NCBI RefSeq assembly: GCF_040939455.1
Contig: NC_134115.1
Coordinates: 22,514,727-22,578,726 of the forward strand
Origin: Microcebus murinus
Lineage: Eukaryota > Chordata > Mammalia > Primates > Cheirogaleidae
Length of the DNA: 64,000 nt
Reading direction: 5' to 3'
Below, one piece after another: positions 51,600 through 64,000 of the stretch. Both the position numbers and the translations under genes were made by a program. Under the pieces are notes generated by a model. It did not search any database. It was not told where the DNA came from and worked only from the letters and a program-made list of their open reading frames with translations. Every line of letters begins with the position of its first letter. The stretch's first letter is position 1.

Positions 51600-51795
51600 A
51601 GGGGCCCAGAGATCAGATTCTGGCTCTGTCATTTCCTATCTGTATGAAATTAACCTCTCAAAGTCTCAGTTTCCCCACTTAGGACGTTGATACTCATATC
51701 TTCTTTATTTCATTGTACTGTTTGAATCAATTAAAATAATGTCAAGTACTTAACCTAGTGCCTGGCACATAATAAGCTATTGAGAAGTGGTAGAT
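51600..51795 (+). repeat. MIR
   Basis: 'cagattctggctctgtcatt', 'tctcaaagtctcagtttccc' and 'tagtgcctggcacataataa' are in MIR order. Confidence 0.8.
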
Positions 51796-53824
51796 GGTAC
51801 AGGACTTTGCTAAATTACCAAACACAGCTCTTATTTGGTGGCTTGAAAAAGAAGTACTATTGAGTTCTAATAGTTTTCTGTTATGCTCTCAGATTAAAAA
51901 TAAAAGGAGTGCGAGTACTGCCACTTTTAAAGTTCTCAAATAGGGTAAGATTGGATCTAGACTATTGGTAAGGTTGCATTAACAAAAGAACTTATATTAA
52001 GAAAATTAAAACCCAATTATATGAACTTTAAAAATATGAGAACTATGGAAACAGAATTATTTTTGTTTTGTTTGGATAGAGCACTTGTTCAGAACCAACT
52101 TTAGAACCTGATAAAGGAAGCAACTATTAAGAAAGGGAGGGAGGTTGTCTGATGGATCCCAGAAGACAGGGAAGTTTTGCTTTTAAAACAAACAGCATGG
52201 TTTGACCCTTTGCTGTCTGCCACTGGATTCACATGATCATCCAGTAGACTCAATGCACTTCTGTCAGGGAAAATAAGAAATGGGGTCAAAGGATACTTTT
52301 GATTATTATGTTGATTCCAGTCTCAACATCAGATGTTCTAGTTCTGCCTAAGATGTGACATCCTAGATATCAGAGTGAAGGGCAAAAGCAACAGCAAGAA
52401 AGCGCAGTCCGGAAAGACATTCCAGCCACTTATTTTATGGTGAAGCAGAATCCTTGCATATGAACATACATGCTTTTTCTTTTTTCATGAGTAAACAACA
52501 AGACACCAAAAAGGACACTTGGATTTGATGAATGTATCTAAATCAACTTAGTAATTTAAAAATAGCATTTCACACACAGTTAAAACTTTTATGTTTTACA
52601 TCTTACGCTTTAGGGAAAAAAAGAAAAGGAAAGAAGTTTCCCATGTTACCTATGACCAGGGCAAGCCTCCTACTGAAATACCAAACATGGGGTTCTGACC
52701 ATTGGCAGATAAACGTTTTTCCTAGTGAAGTTTAGCACTAAAAATATAATAATAATAACAATAATGATAATAGAACAGGGAACATTTACATTTATCTTGT
52801 ACCTGAAGCAGGTGTATTCTGGCAGATTCAGGAAGCCTCCTGCATTCAACTCAGCCTGAAGAAATGAGTTACTTGTTCTCATGCTGAGTTGCAAAAACTA
52901 GTTCTTGGAGTGCTTGTAATTAGAAGGAAGAAATTAGCTTCAGGAAATTGGAACTACACATGGCAAGAGGAGGTGTTTGGACAATTTCCCTCTGACATTT
53001 GAAAATGAACAACTTCAGAAATTATCTAATTTGCAAAGTTCCTGAATTTCACCAAAATAAAGTGCGGGAGACAATATGGGAAAGCAATGGGTTTAGACTC
53101 AGTGTGTTTCTACCTATGGGAAGGTAACTAATTAGCTTACGAAATAGCTGTAAGTGAATTTTGGTAGACATTATGGTTTAGTTATTGTTAGTATCCAGAG
53201 AGGACTCTTATTTATGGGCAAGTCCCATTGGCATCTTACTTCTTTTTTGTATTTATGCTCATAGGGATGACAGAGAAGTGAAGCTTAAGTCAAACTATGA
53301 AAGATTTGGTAAACCATACATACAACAAAAACAGAGAAGGAAGGCTGAGAGTCCTTTGCAGAGAACTCCATAGTCCACAAGAGTAATGTAGGAACCCTAA
53401 AACTTATCCCTCTCTGCCAAACACCTTGGACTCACACTACACTGGCCTCTGAAAACCAAGACCCCTCTGTCTTCAAAGAACATACAGACTGAGCACCAAG
53501 AGCTTTGGATCAAGGCACAGTCGAGAGGCTGAAAGTCTAACCCCCCTAGAGAAAAAGAGCACTATCTCTCAACCCTGAGCCTGGTGGCCACTGCCCGATA
53601 ATAACCCACGTGTAGTCAAGCTACCCACCCCTCAAATTTGTTCCTGGAATTACTAACAATTACCCTAAACAACAATATACATGAAAAGAGTAACATTTAT
53701 AAATGCCTGCAAGATCTGGGTAGCAATCCATGACCTTTCATAGCAATGAAATGAACATAACTTTCTGGGGAGTTCTGTATATGAAATCTTTTCCAGTTAA
53801 GAAGTTTTGCCTCCTTTACTGACC

Positions 53825-54060
53825 TCATAATAATAACCAACATTGACTGAGCAGTTGGCCAAGGCCAGACACCGTATGTTTTACATGTATTATTGTTATG
53901 TAATCTTGACAATCATATGATGTAGGTAATATTGTTATTCCTATTTCACAGAGGACAAAACTGAGGCTTTGAGCTACAAACAGCAACTCAAATACACACG
54001 TAGTAAGTGGCAGAGCTAGAATTCAAACCAGTTAAACTTGGCTCCAGATCTTTTCTATCA
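53825..54060 (-). repeat. MIR (near full length)
   Basis: 'caacattgactgagcagttg', 'cacagaggacaaaactgagg' and 'taagtggcagagctagaatt' are reversed-MIR landmarks in order. Confidence 0.87.
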
Positions 54061-56273
54061 ATCACTATGTAACACTGTTTGCAGATGGATCTGCAAAGGT
54101 GAAACAGAGACATACACACATTGATTTGAAAATTGGATCAAAAAGCTAAGTATGGTATGTCATGTTAATGAGAGTCATGCCATCTTTGTACATGTAATCT
54201 CTCTCTCAACTTGGCTGATTTTTGTTTACCGTAATATTTAGAAGATTCTTGAGTCTTAATTTAATTGGTAGGTTCTAAAGGCCTAACTTTTGCACAGTCT
54301 AGCTACAATAAAAAGAAAGCTATCACACCAGGAAAATCATATTATTTTTATAACATAATATTTTATGTGTATGCTATATATGTCCTAACATTGTGGTATT
54401 ATTTTATATCATTATTGTTATGAATTTGTCATCTTGCCTGCCACTGTCACACTTTGATGTGGTTTACAGCCGGATTAGGTAACTCTTCTTCACTCAGCGA
54501 ACCTCACCTCAAACACTTCTAGTTTTCAGCTGCAAAAACAGGATAATTAATGACACTATCGCTACCTGGTGTTTGTATTACATTTTTGTTCTGAGCAGTT
54601 CAAAGTATTTCATGGACCCAGCACTAGCTTTAGAAGAAGTAGGCCATATCCCAAGAGAGACATTTTGTGTAGTGCTTCTTGTTGGGCTTCTAAGAGCGAC
54701 TGCTAGCACTTAAATTAAAAAAGAAAAAAAACTCCACCGAGAATTTTCTCAGATAATTCTGCAGATGTGTGAGTGCTTGAAATAAATCTGTACTTGGTGG
54801 CCCTTAAAAAAAAGACCTATTTGAAATCTTGGTTGACTAACTCTCCTGTACTTAAGGAAGAGAAAAAATAATCTTCCTTTCAATCTACCCCCCAAAACAG
54901 GTCTATCATGGTAATTTAGGGGCAACCGATAAAAGGGACAACAACAGATATACATCTTATTACAAACAGAGAATTTATCAATAAGAGGAGCAACAGCAAA
55001 TCCAGATAATGAAACTGTTTCCTAACGGGGCAATCTTCTTAAAATAAAAGTGATTCTGCCTAATGAAGTGACAAGATATTATGTGGACCAGATCAATGGG
55101 AAAACAGCATGACTCATCAACAATCACCCAAAATCAAACTTTCTAAATATCCAACAACAATCCAAGATAAAACCAGTCTCCTTGTGTGTTTCTTAAGATT
55201 ATGTAAAATACAAATGGGAACCAGTAGCTGAAAATCAATGTCATTGTACCAGTGCTACAAGAAATCAACAATTATGGCAAAAGATTCTTTGTGAGCTGAA
55301 GCAACAAAGATGAGGCAGAAAGCGTTTAAATCCTGCTGAGATTGGTAAAAACATTACTCGGAATTGCAGCCAGTGCATGAAAATGATGATAATTCTAGAA
55401 TAAAATACCGACCATCCAACAAAGGAAACCAGTCGTCTTTTGTCAGGTAATGAAGAACCTGAAAGGATCATCAGATTGTCAGTCCCACCTTGAGGAGTAT
55501 CCACTACTTGGGGTGCATTTGTTTCATTTTGTTTTGTTTTGTTGTTCTATATTAATCAAAAGTTCCAGGCCGGAAGTTGAGGTGTAATATTGGAAAACAC
55601 AGTTAATAATATCTCAAGATTTAGAAATTTGAGTTGTATTGATATTACCTGGATACCCACTTATGATTCATCCACACCTGAACCAAAGTGGAAAAGATGA
55701 AAGAAAAAGGAAAAGTGGTTTAGAACTATGCAAGTCAAATTTTTATTTCATTCTCCTGCAAAACCATTCTCTGATTCCCTAGATTTAGCCTAAACCAAAG
55801 TTAAAGAAATTTGGAGTCTAAACATACTTAAGAAAAGATAGCCCCTTATTTACAATGAAAAATTTTGTCATTTAAACTGATGTGCTTTCTTTTCCTTATA
55901 AATCCTGGCTCATCACTGCAAATACTTGTTATTACATCTAAAATACCAAAATTGCATTTTCTGTAGCCTCTACAAACCAATGATATTTTGTTTGCAAGCT
56001 CAATAATCATTTCCTTGAAATACTTTGCTACATAAACTCTTACAGAATTAAACTTGAAGAATGGTCAGATAGAGGTAAGCTAACTTGAGATCACACGTAT
56101 TGAAATCAAGTTACATTTATGAAGCTTTCTATGACTTCTCCCTACACACCCCACTCTGTGCAACAATAGTACCCTGAATATTACACCTGAGGCCTCTCTT
56201 TACTTAAACCCGCCATCTGGAATCTAGGTCTGGCCCTCATTTTTGTACCAAGCTTTAAAACCTATTGGAGTAA

Positions 56274-56888
56274 CCTTTGGGGAAAAGAATTTGGAGATAC
56301 CGCAAAGAGCTAAAAATAGAAATACCATTTGATCCAGCAATAGCATTAATAGGCATCTACCCAAAAGAGCATAAGACATTCTATAATAAAGACATCTGCA
56401 CCCAAATGTTTATGGCAGCACAATTCATTATTGCAGGGACGTGGAAACAACCCAAGTGCCCGTCAATTCATGATTCAATAATTTGGTATATATTTACAAT
56501 GGAATATCACTCAATTCTAAGAAACGACAGTGATCTAGCACCGCTTATATTATCCTGGATTGAGCTTAAGCTCATTATCCAAAGTGAGGTGACACAAGAT
56601 CGGAAGAATGGGCTCTACATGTACTCACTGTCAAATTGGTACTGACTGATTAACACTATGGTGCTCAAATGGTGGTGGTGTTCACCAGGGATTCAGGGAT
56701 TGAGGGGTAGACCCACATCTGAGGGATGCAGTGAGCATTGTGGAGGGGAGGGGCATACCTCTAACCCTTGCTAGGGAGAGGCAAAGATATGAAATGCAAC
56801 CAAAATGTTTGTAAAAACTCTCATATTTTCTTCAAATAAAAAAAAAGAGAGAGAGAGAATGAAATAAAGAAAATTTCAGATAAAAAAA
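56274..56888 (+). mobile_element. 5'-truncated L1, young, with two-part tail
   Basis: It begins in late ORF2. An open frame (56277-56645) encodes the ORF2 C-terminal segment (FDPAIALIGIYPKEHK, PKCPSIHDS, MEYHSILRND). A short 3' UTR then ends in tcaaataaaaaaaaa. A second A-run at 56882-56890 follows about 36 further bases. Target duplications aaaacctattggagtaa (56257-56273) and a one-mismatch partner ending at 56904 enclose both A-runs. Inactive, since ORF1 and most of ORF2 are missing. Confidence 0.9.
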
Positions 56889-57144
56889 AAACCTATTGAA
56901 GTAAACAAAATGTGACAGTATAAGTGCTTCCTCTCTAAACTTATCCCTGTCAACCTGGGAGAAACTCTTGTTCACTTTCCCTTTTCTGCTCACTTTTATA
57001 GGCTGTCCTGGGATGTGGCATGGATGAATATCTAATTCTAGGCTCAATCCTGCAGGAAGACATCATTACCTCATTATTTCTAAATTTGTTCTCAAAATAA
57101 CAATCAATACAGCCTCGAATTACATGAGAACGACTTAAATTATG

Positions 57145-57340
57145 CTTTAGAGTTAGGAAGGCCTAGGGGTAAATCATGATGTGCTACTTAATAGTCCTGT
57201 AACACTAGACAATTTACTGTACTCTCTATGACTCGGTTTCCCCAGCTGTAATGTGGAGACCATAACATTTACTCCACAAGGTAATCGCAAGAACTTGCGA
57301 TAATAAACAGCCTGGTACTGGGTAGGCTGCCAAAGACAAC
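57145..57340 (+). repeat. MIR
   Basis: 'tctatgactcggtttcccca', 'gctgtaatgtggagaccata' and 'cagcctggtactgggtaggc' are in MIR order. Confidence 0.6.
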
Positions 57341-59334
57341 AGTCATTACGATTTATTGAGATTAACAGCCTACTTTCCCATAACAATTCAGAAAGGCTAT
57401 TTTCTGAAGTTACACTGCATTTGATGAATCTCCAATTAAGCTAAATTTTCTTCAATGTTTCTAAATTTTAATAACATATTTTTGTTAGTTTTACTAACTT
57501 ATTAACAGCATAGCAATTGCAACACCTTGGTGTATTTCTGCTTAGTGAAGGAATAACATGACTAAGGACTGTCAAAAAGATCTGGTTTTAACAGGCCCAT
57601 GGTGTAGGTGGCAATCTGCCTGGCCAGGGAATGAACATTTAGTACCCACTGTGATTATAGCAAGTTCTCTCCCTTTTGTGGGAAATCTTCCCTCTTGATG
57701 ATTAACCAGGGATGTGATATTGAGGAAGACGGTGAAATGTTCTTTGGTTTCATATCAGAATACCTTATAATATCAGATGTTAGAATGAGGACTGCAAGCA
57801 CACTTATTTACTTTAACCAAATTGCCAGATTACAGGCTTCTCACCTCAAAAGCCAGCAGTTAAACTGTTGGACAGGCAAGAAAAATCTGTCGCTTCTCTG
57901 CTATTACTATTGTTCTAAATTACTTTACAACTTTTTTCTCCCATTATTTTTTCTGTTAAATATATAGAATTAAAATGATGCTTTTTCTAGATACTTATTG
58001 AAGAAGTGCATTTTTAAACAAGGTTTTCCAATGTTCAGCTTTAATTTTAGACATTGACAAATGTCACTAAACGTTTTAGATTCTAAAATTTGAAGGAAAT
58101 GTTATGACTATTTCAGAAACTCATAGTTTATTATATCAATTCCTAGCAGGCTTTCTAATTATTAGACACCAATAGTTACAAAAAGTATTTTAAAAACTAC
58201 AACCCCCTCCACACACATACCTATAGGAAAAGATCAACAAAGACTAATAGAAATCAATCACAAAAATTTTGGAGGTATTTCAAAGAACCTTATGGCTGAT
58301 GTGACTGGAATAAGGAAAATAATTTTTAACTTTCTTTTTCATTGCTTTTCTCTAATATATGTGCTGGGATGCCAACACTGTGTCTTTCCAGACTCCCTGA
58401 TTGTGAGGAGTTCACATGAGACACAGTTCTGACTACTAAAGCATAAGTCTACTGTGCATTTCTGAGAAAGCATTTGCTTTCTTGCTATAGGCATTGCTAA
58501 CCCTGCATCACTCTTCCTCCTACCTGGAATGAGGATGTGATGGCTGGAGCTGCAGCAGCCATTGAAAAAAGACCAATAATAACAACAGCTGAAATTGGCC
58601 CTGGCAGTCCGATGCCAGACTCTCAGCATTTTCTTGTAGCGGAAGGTGACCCATGATGCAGAGGCAGGCTAACAATGCCTGTAGAGACTGGCTACTAAGC
58701 CTCTACATTTGACAGAAGGGGTAAGGGAATGACCCTCTCCTCACCTAGCATATTCACTTCAGATGGATTTCTGCCAGAATCTCAGAATTAGAGTAGGAGT
58801 TTTGCCCCTCATCCCACCCTTCAATGGTAGATTTGAGTAAGTCTGTGTTTGGACACTAAGCACAGCAAGGATAGCATCGCACTTTTTATAGAGAAAGAAT
58901 ACTTTTTTTTTTTTTAAAGCAAAGAAAAGAAAGGAAGAGAAACATAAGGAGAGGTACAAGGGACGGGAAAAAGAAGTAGCAAGAAAGAGAAAGAAGAGTG
59001 CGGGGAAGAAAACGTTAATATGGAGCTTATGGAAAGCTGCAGAAAAGGAACCACTGAGCAGCAAAGCAAGCTGAGAGACAGTGAGGAGACTACAGGCAGT
59101 ATAAAGTGGCATTAGCAAAAGCAAAGTTTGCACTGGGAGGAGTGAATTCATACAGATATGGGTATTGTGGAAAACTGAGTTAATGATGTGACATCCAAAT
59201 GTGAGAATTTCTTGCTTACTTTTAAGGAAAGAGATGAAAAGGAAAGACAAGATGATGGATTTGGAAGACAGGAAACAGAAATTCAGTTTCAGAATATTTA
59301 GCTTTGTCTTCCTCTGAAGACTAACAATCATTGA

Positions 59335-59565
59335 GTCATTATTTACCAGATGTTCTACCGGGTGCTTTACGTACATTCCTTCACTTAGTGCACACAAACA
59401 ACCCCGTGAGATAGCCAGCATTATCATTCCCCTTTTACAGATGTTGAGACTAAGGCTTAGGAAGGTTAAATATCTTTCCCAAGGCCACATAAGTAGTAAG
59501 AACCAGAACAGGAATTTGAAGCCAGGCCTCTCATACCCCACAGCCCACGCTCCTGAAGCCTTGTG
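59335..59565 (-). repeat. MIR (near full length)
   Basis: 'ccccttttacagatgttgag', 'ctttcccaaggccacataag' and 'ggaatttgaagccaggcctc' are reversed-MIR landmarks. Confidence 0.87.
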
Positions 59566-60072
59566 GTAAACGTAGTCAGTAATCAAAGTCACAGTAGACT
59601 AAAAATGCTCAAGGTAAGTCAAAAAGACTCAATATGTTCCAGAAAATATTAATAAAAAGAGTTGCATCCCCTAGACCAGTTGTAAAATATATATATTTTC
59701 ATTACAAATACAAATGAAAACCAAACCTTCTCTTCAGGGATTTTTTAAAAAAAAAAAACTAAACAAAACAGAATTTCTGGCTTAAGATACTGCAAAGCTA
59801 ATTTTAAGAGACAATAAAAGAACAGACAAAGATATTGAGAGGAAATGAACCCAAGAGTTTTATGCTAAGCTTGTTGTACATCATGAGTGAAAGCAGAAGA
59901 CACATATTTGCAGGAGTCAGAAAATACACTAAACTACCTGTCTATAAACACATATTCTGGAAACCAAAATAAAATAAGTAAATAATTTAAAGATTTATTA
60001 TAGCTTATGAATAAATAAGCCAAAATTAAAAACCCGTGAATGTGTAGTTATTATTAGAAAAGACCTAATGAT

Positions 60073-60663
60073 GACTCTTGCATGGTCATGGAAACACCCC
60101 AAGTGCCCATCAATTCATGAGTGGATAACTAAAATGTGGTATATGCTCACAATGGAATACTACTCAATTCTAAGAAACGACGGTGGGCTAGCATCATTTA
60201 TGCTATCCTGGATGAAGCTTAAGCCCGTTATACAAAGCGAGAAGACACAAGATCTGGAAAAAGGGCTACACATCTACTCACCATCAAATTGGTACTGACT
60301 GATTAAAACTATGGTGCTCAAAAATGGTAACGTTCACCAGGGATATGTGGGGGGAGACCCACATCTTAGGGATGTGGCGAGCATTGTTGGGGGGAAGGGA
60401 TTACCTCTAACCCTTTCTAGGGAAAGGCAAAGATATACATTGTAACCAAAATGTCTAAAAACAAAAACTGTTATCGGGAGATGGGCAGGTGGAGGGGGGG
60501 AGGAGGGGAAGGGTATGTACTTACATAACGGGTGTGGTGCGCACCACCTGGGGGTTTGCACGCTTGAAGCTCTGGCATAGCGGGGTGGGGGAGGGGTGGC
60601 AGGGGCAATATATGTAACCCTAACAATATTTGTATCCCCATAATATGAGGAAATAAAAGGGAA
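60073..60663 (+). mobile_element. 5'-truncated L1 with G-rich 3' UTR
   Basis: The ORF2 C-terminal segment is open in a short frame (PKCPSIHEWITKMWYMLTME). The 3' UTR contains a G-rich tract (60482-60513, with runs of 3, 7, 4 and 3 G) and ends near ataatatgaggaaataaaag. Likely diverged target duplications are aaaagacctaatgat (near 60058-60072) and aaaagatttaataat (near 60665-60679). The ORF2 end aligns with the copy at 56274, but the 3' UTR is longer. Confidence 0.87.
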
Positions 60664-62784
60664 AAAAAGATTTAATAATTTTTTTCAAAAAGAATTCTTT
60701 GGATAATTAAAGAAAAATAATGGTAACAAATCAATTAACTAAAATACTCTATTGCATAAATCCAGATTATGGTATTAAAGATGAGAATAAGTAGGTGAGG
60801 GCAACATGGTAAATGTGAGCCAACTTTATATACCAAGGAGTCAAATGAGCTATCTCCTCTGTTCTAAGATATATTTATTTTAAAATATCAGCTTTCTTTA
60901 CAACTATAATAAAATATAAGGAAACTGACAATTAAAGAATATGAATAGATTTTTTCACAAAACACACAGAGAAATATATGGATGCCAAAATTAGTTGCAA
61001 ACAATATAACATTTTAGACAAAAAACACTTAAAAGGACAAAGAAATTAAATTTACTTAAAAGACAAAGTGCTATCTAAAATAAATATCCAACATTGTGAC
61101 GGGTGTGCACCAAAATGGGTGAATCAAAGACTTTAAGAAAAAAGAAGTCACTGGAGGGACAGTAGTGTTCAGATAATTTAACTCATTTATTTTAGGAGAA
61201 AGAATATGGAGGATTTGTTTACATAATAGAGATCATTTAATAATATTGAAATATATCCTACAAAGAGTCATCTTTTTAAAGACTTTTTAAAGAAAAGTTG
61301 AAGATACATTAGGCCAAAGGGAAATTTCAACAACTGCCCTAAGGAAAAACAATCCCTCACAAACCACCAGTGTTGCTGATTATCTAACATTATTATCTGA
61401 TCACAATGCAGAGGTGGGAGGAAGGTCAATAATAAATCTCAGTAGTGACAAAGTATTAAACACTTAAATGTACTTTTCTCTCAGGATCTGGAATCTTTTT
61501 TTTAAATAATTAAAAATAAAAAAATACTCTTCTTAATTGTCATTCTATTAATAACAAAGGGGAAGCCAAAACATTATTAGAAAATAAATAACATTCAACC
61601 AAAAGTGTGCTCAGAAGTAAACTCACACTTTTAAAAAGTTTTATTAATGTAAAAGAAAAGATAAATGAACTATGATCAACCAATAAAATTCATAAAAGCA
61701 CGAAGAGTAATCTTGAAGAAAACAGGAAAGAAATTAACAAAATAAAAAAAGGACAATGTAAAAAAAAATTACTGATCAAGAAATCTAAGCACTGGTTCTT
61801 TGGAAAGCATTAATTAAAAAAAAACTAATCAAGAAAATAAAAAGGAAATACTAATGAAATAAATCTAAATATTAAGACAGTCATAAAAACTAATATAAAA
61901 GATATTTGTAGTATTAGAAAATACTATATATAATAACTGGCTAATAACTCTGAAAATCTTATGAAGTGGGCATGGTTTTAGAAAACGTAAGTGAAAAAAA
62001 ATTAAAATTCAAATAATTTATCAAAGAATTACCTCTAAGAAGGCTTTGGGGCTAGATGATTTCCTTCAAACTTAAAAGAACACCGATCCCAAGGGTCTCC
62101 AGAAAAAAGACAAAATGCAAAACTCTGCAATTTATTTTGTGAATCGAATATCAACCTGCCACCTGAAACTTACAGAGACACAGGCCAGTTTCAAGGTCAA
62201 ACCAACCTGGGTTAAAAGCCCAACTCTCCTGTGCTATCTTATATATGAGGAATAAATAAAATAAACCATAAAGTATAATTTAAAAGATGCCATTTATGTG
62301 CTATAAGTACGCAATTAATGTTAGCTAGTTGCTTTAGTAAGACAGAACACACACATATACACATATTATTTGGTCAAAGAAAATTAATCTCAGGAAAATA
62401 AATGCAAAGGCATAAATAATATATGCTAAACCAATAGCATATTAAACTAAATATAATTCACAAATATAAAGAGAATAAAATTTAAAAATCTATTATTTTA
62501 ACAAATCATATCAACAAATCTAGTATGAGAAACTATATCTTAATCTCAACAGATACTGAGAAAACACCCAAATCCTATTCCTAGTGAAATCTTTATACAA
62601 CTAAAAATGCTGCATAGGCATGATGAATAACATCTAATAGAAAAATAAACATCAACAAAAAGCAAAACTGAAAAAAAAAAAAAAAGAAAATTAGGACCTA
62701 GACATGAAAGCTTACTATTATTTTTGATATTTAACATTGTTTGAATGGTTAGCCAATGTAATAGAAATAATACTATGATTATAT

Positions 62785-62965
62785 CAGCTTCCATATTTTG
62801 AGTACCGTCCACATATATAAGTTCATTCAATCCTAACAGTAGTCCTGTGATTCTGAGTTATTCACCCAAATTGCAGATGAAGAAACTGAAACTCAACATG
62901 GTTAAGAAATATAATTTTCATTTGCTCAGGTAGTGATGGTAGAGGCAGGATTGGAACTTAAGTTA
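62785..62965 (-). repeat. MIR (within the old L1 region)
   Basis: 'ttcattcaatcctaacagta', 'gcagatgaagaaactgaaac' and 'agaggcaggattggaactta' follow the reversed MIR. Confidence 0.7.
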
Positions 62966-63166
62966 GCTTCACTGAACTTATAATGACTAATTTGTACTAC
63001 CTTCCAATAAGGACAAATATGAAAAGTTCTCAACCCAAATGAACAGACACAAGTTCTATCATTAGATGCCACGCATACATTCTGGCAAAAACCAAACAAG
63101 ATAATCAGTCATAACATAATGTGAATTAAAGGGTCTAGAGATAAGAAAAACATACAAAAACAGTTT

Positions 63167-63202
63167 GTAGCTCCGTTATAGAGAAGCTCCGTTATAGAGA
63201 AG
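63167..63202. repeat. Short tandem duplication
   Basis: Two adjacent copies of agctccgttatagaga(a). Confidence 0.85.
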
Positions 63203-64000
63203 CAAAATCCAGTTAAAGACATAGTGGTAATAGGAAAACAAACAAATATTTGCTATTCAAAAAATAAGTCTAACCCAAAAAGTATGAAACTAAAGACAAG
63301 CCTGAAACTTTATTATGCCAATAAAAAGAAAAGCTGAATAATTTAGAGACACATTTTCCTGAATGAGAAAACCAACTATTATAAAGAAGCAAGATTTATA
63401 CAATTGTTATAAATTGTCACTGGGATTGTTTGTGGAACATACAAGACTGGTTCTAAATTTTATCTAGAAAAAGGAACAGGTAAAAAGAATGTTTAAGGAA
63501 CGGTTTAAAACGAGAAGTGGTTCTGTAATGTCTAAAGACTTGACAGAATAATAGAACAGGAAACACTAAAAGAGATCTTCATAAATGCAACAACTTAAAG
63601 AATGCAAAACAAATTGTTTTTGGAGGAGATGGATTAACAGAAGACATTGGGCAAATGGGATCCCTATAAACATTCAATTAAGACCCTCATATTGCACAAC
63701 AAAATAAATTCTAGTTGGTTAAACATTGACAATGAAAAGTAAAACAAGAAAATTCAAGATGAAATGTAAGTTGTTAATTAATAGATTTTGAGATGGGACA
63801 GGACTTTCTAACCTAAGAGATCTTAACCAGAGGCCCATGGATTACCCCAAAGTATAACATTAACTGCTACATGTAGATCTGGGCTTATTTTAGGGTAAAA
63901 CATACATAGCTTTCATCAAATCAGCACCCATAAGATTCTCCAGGTACCAAAAGATCAGGAGGTACCCAAAGATCAAGTATGACTATTTAACTGAAGAATT

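Larger units (their letters stand above)
61500..63830 (+). mobile_element. Old L1 ORF2 (decayed), interrupted by a MIR-like segment
   Basis: L1 ORF2 landmarks appear in order: 'aagcactggttctttggaaa', 'aatcaagaaaataaaaagga', 'gaaggctttggggctagatg', 'caacagatactgagaaaaca', 'attttatctagaaaaaggaa' and 'gggcaaatgggatccctata'. Many frame breaks; inactive. The start is uncertain and may be nearer 60900. Confidence 0.65.
50360..64000. other. PCSK5 intron, upstream part (runs off the window)
   Basis: No exon encoding the catalytic serine region was found here. The stretch holds MIRs, two young L1 3' ends and a long old L1. 50360-51590, 51800-53820, 54060-56250, 57350-58750 and 58890-59330 are unassigned; 58895-59010 is a purine-rich tract on the plus strand. 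Confidence 0.7.

Noticed and set aside
56277..56645. 122-residue open frame as a host gene
   Set aside because: It is the C-terminal end of L1 ORF2 inside a 5'-truncated L1.
58759..59592. 277-residue open frame on the minus strand, the longest in the window
   Set aside because: Its N-terminal third is an antisense MIR and its C-terminal part is the complement of a purine-rich tract, giving Phe/Leu/Ser-rich low-complexity sequence. No domain is recognisable.

Overview
The window is primate nuclear DNA, most likely from a strepsirrhine (lemur-type) primate. Six full-length or near-full-length Alu dimers and one 5'-truncated copy carry a linker (about 'aaattaattggccaacta') typical of lemur and galago Alus, not of human Alus. 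Two fairly young 5'-truncated L1 copies end in 3' sequences unlike human L1. A 280-bp piggyBac-type element with TTAA-type ends is also present; non-autonomous piggyBac elements are known from mouse lemur (Microcebus). The genus is an inference. No bacterial, viral-genome or plasmid features are seen beyond one old LTR.

The only protein gene I can support is PCSK5 (proprotein convertase subtilisin/kexin type 5, PC5/6), on the minus strand. Eight consecutive coding exons lie at 50256-50359, 26930-27047, 25022-25210, 15910-16046, 10595-10738, 6292-6394, 4988-5181 and 1096-1180, in transcription order. Every junction has GT-AG signals and compatible phases. Together they make 1074 coding bases (357 whole codons) without a stop or frameshift. 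They encode the end of the subtilisin-like catalytic domain, the whole P domain and the start of the Cys-rich furin-like repeats. The catalytic residues lie upstream (beyond 64000), and the rest of the Cys-rich region and the C-terminus lie downstream (before 1).

About 98% of the window is intron. Region by region: 50360-64000 is upstream intron with two young L1 3' ends, MIRs and an old L1 covering the last 2-3 kb. 27048-50255 is a 23-kb intron with Alus, MER5-type and other DNA transposons, an old L1 3' end, a dimeric A-rich retroposed insertion and a small CpG-bearing, hairpin-bearing patch. 25211-26929 holds L2, MIR and MER5-type relics. 16047-25021 holds a truncated Alu and a CpG-rich patch at 21840-22620. 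10739-15909 holds an Alu and a near-perfect U4 snRNA retrocopy with a 14-bp target duplication. 6395-10594 holds an old L1 and an unexplained local duplication. 5182-6291 holds one Alu. 1181-4987 holds an Alu and the piggyBac-type element nested in an older LTR.

No novel multi-gene system is evident. The best observations are the nested and dimeric mobile elements, the U4 retrocopy and the intronic CpG-rich patch.
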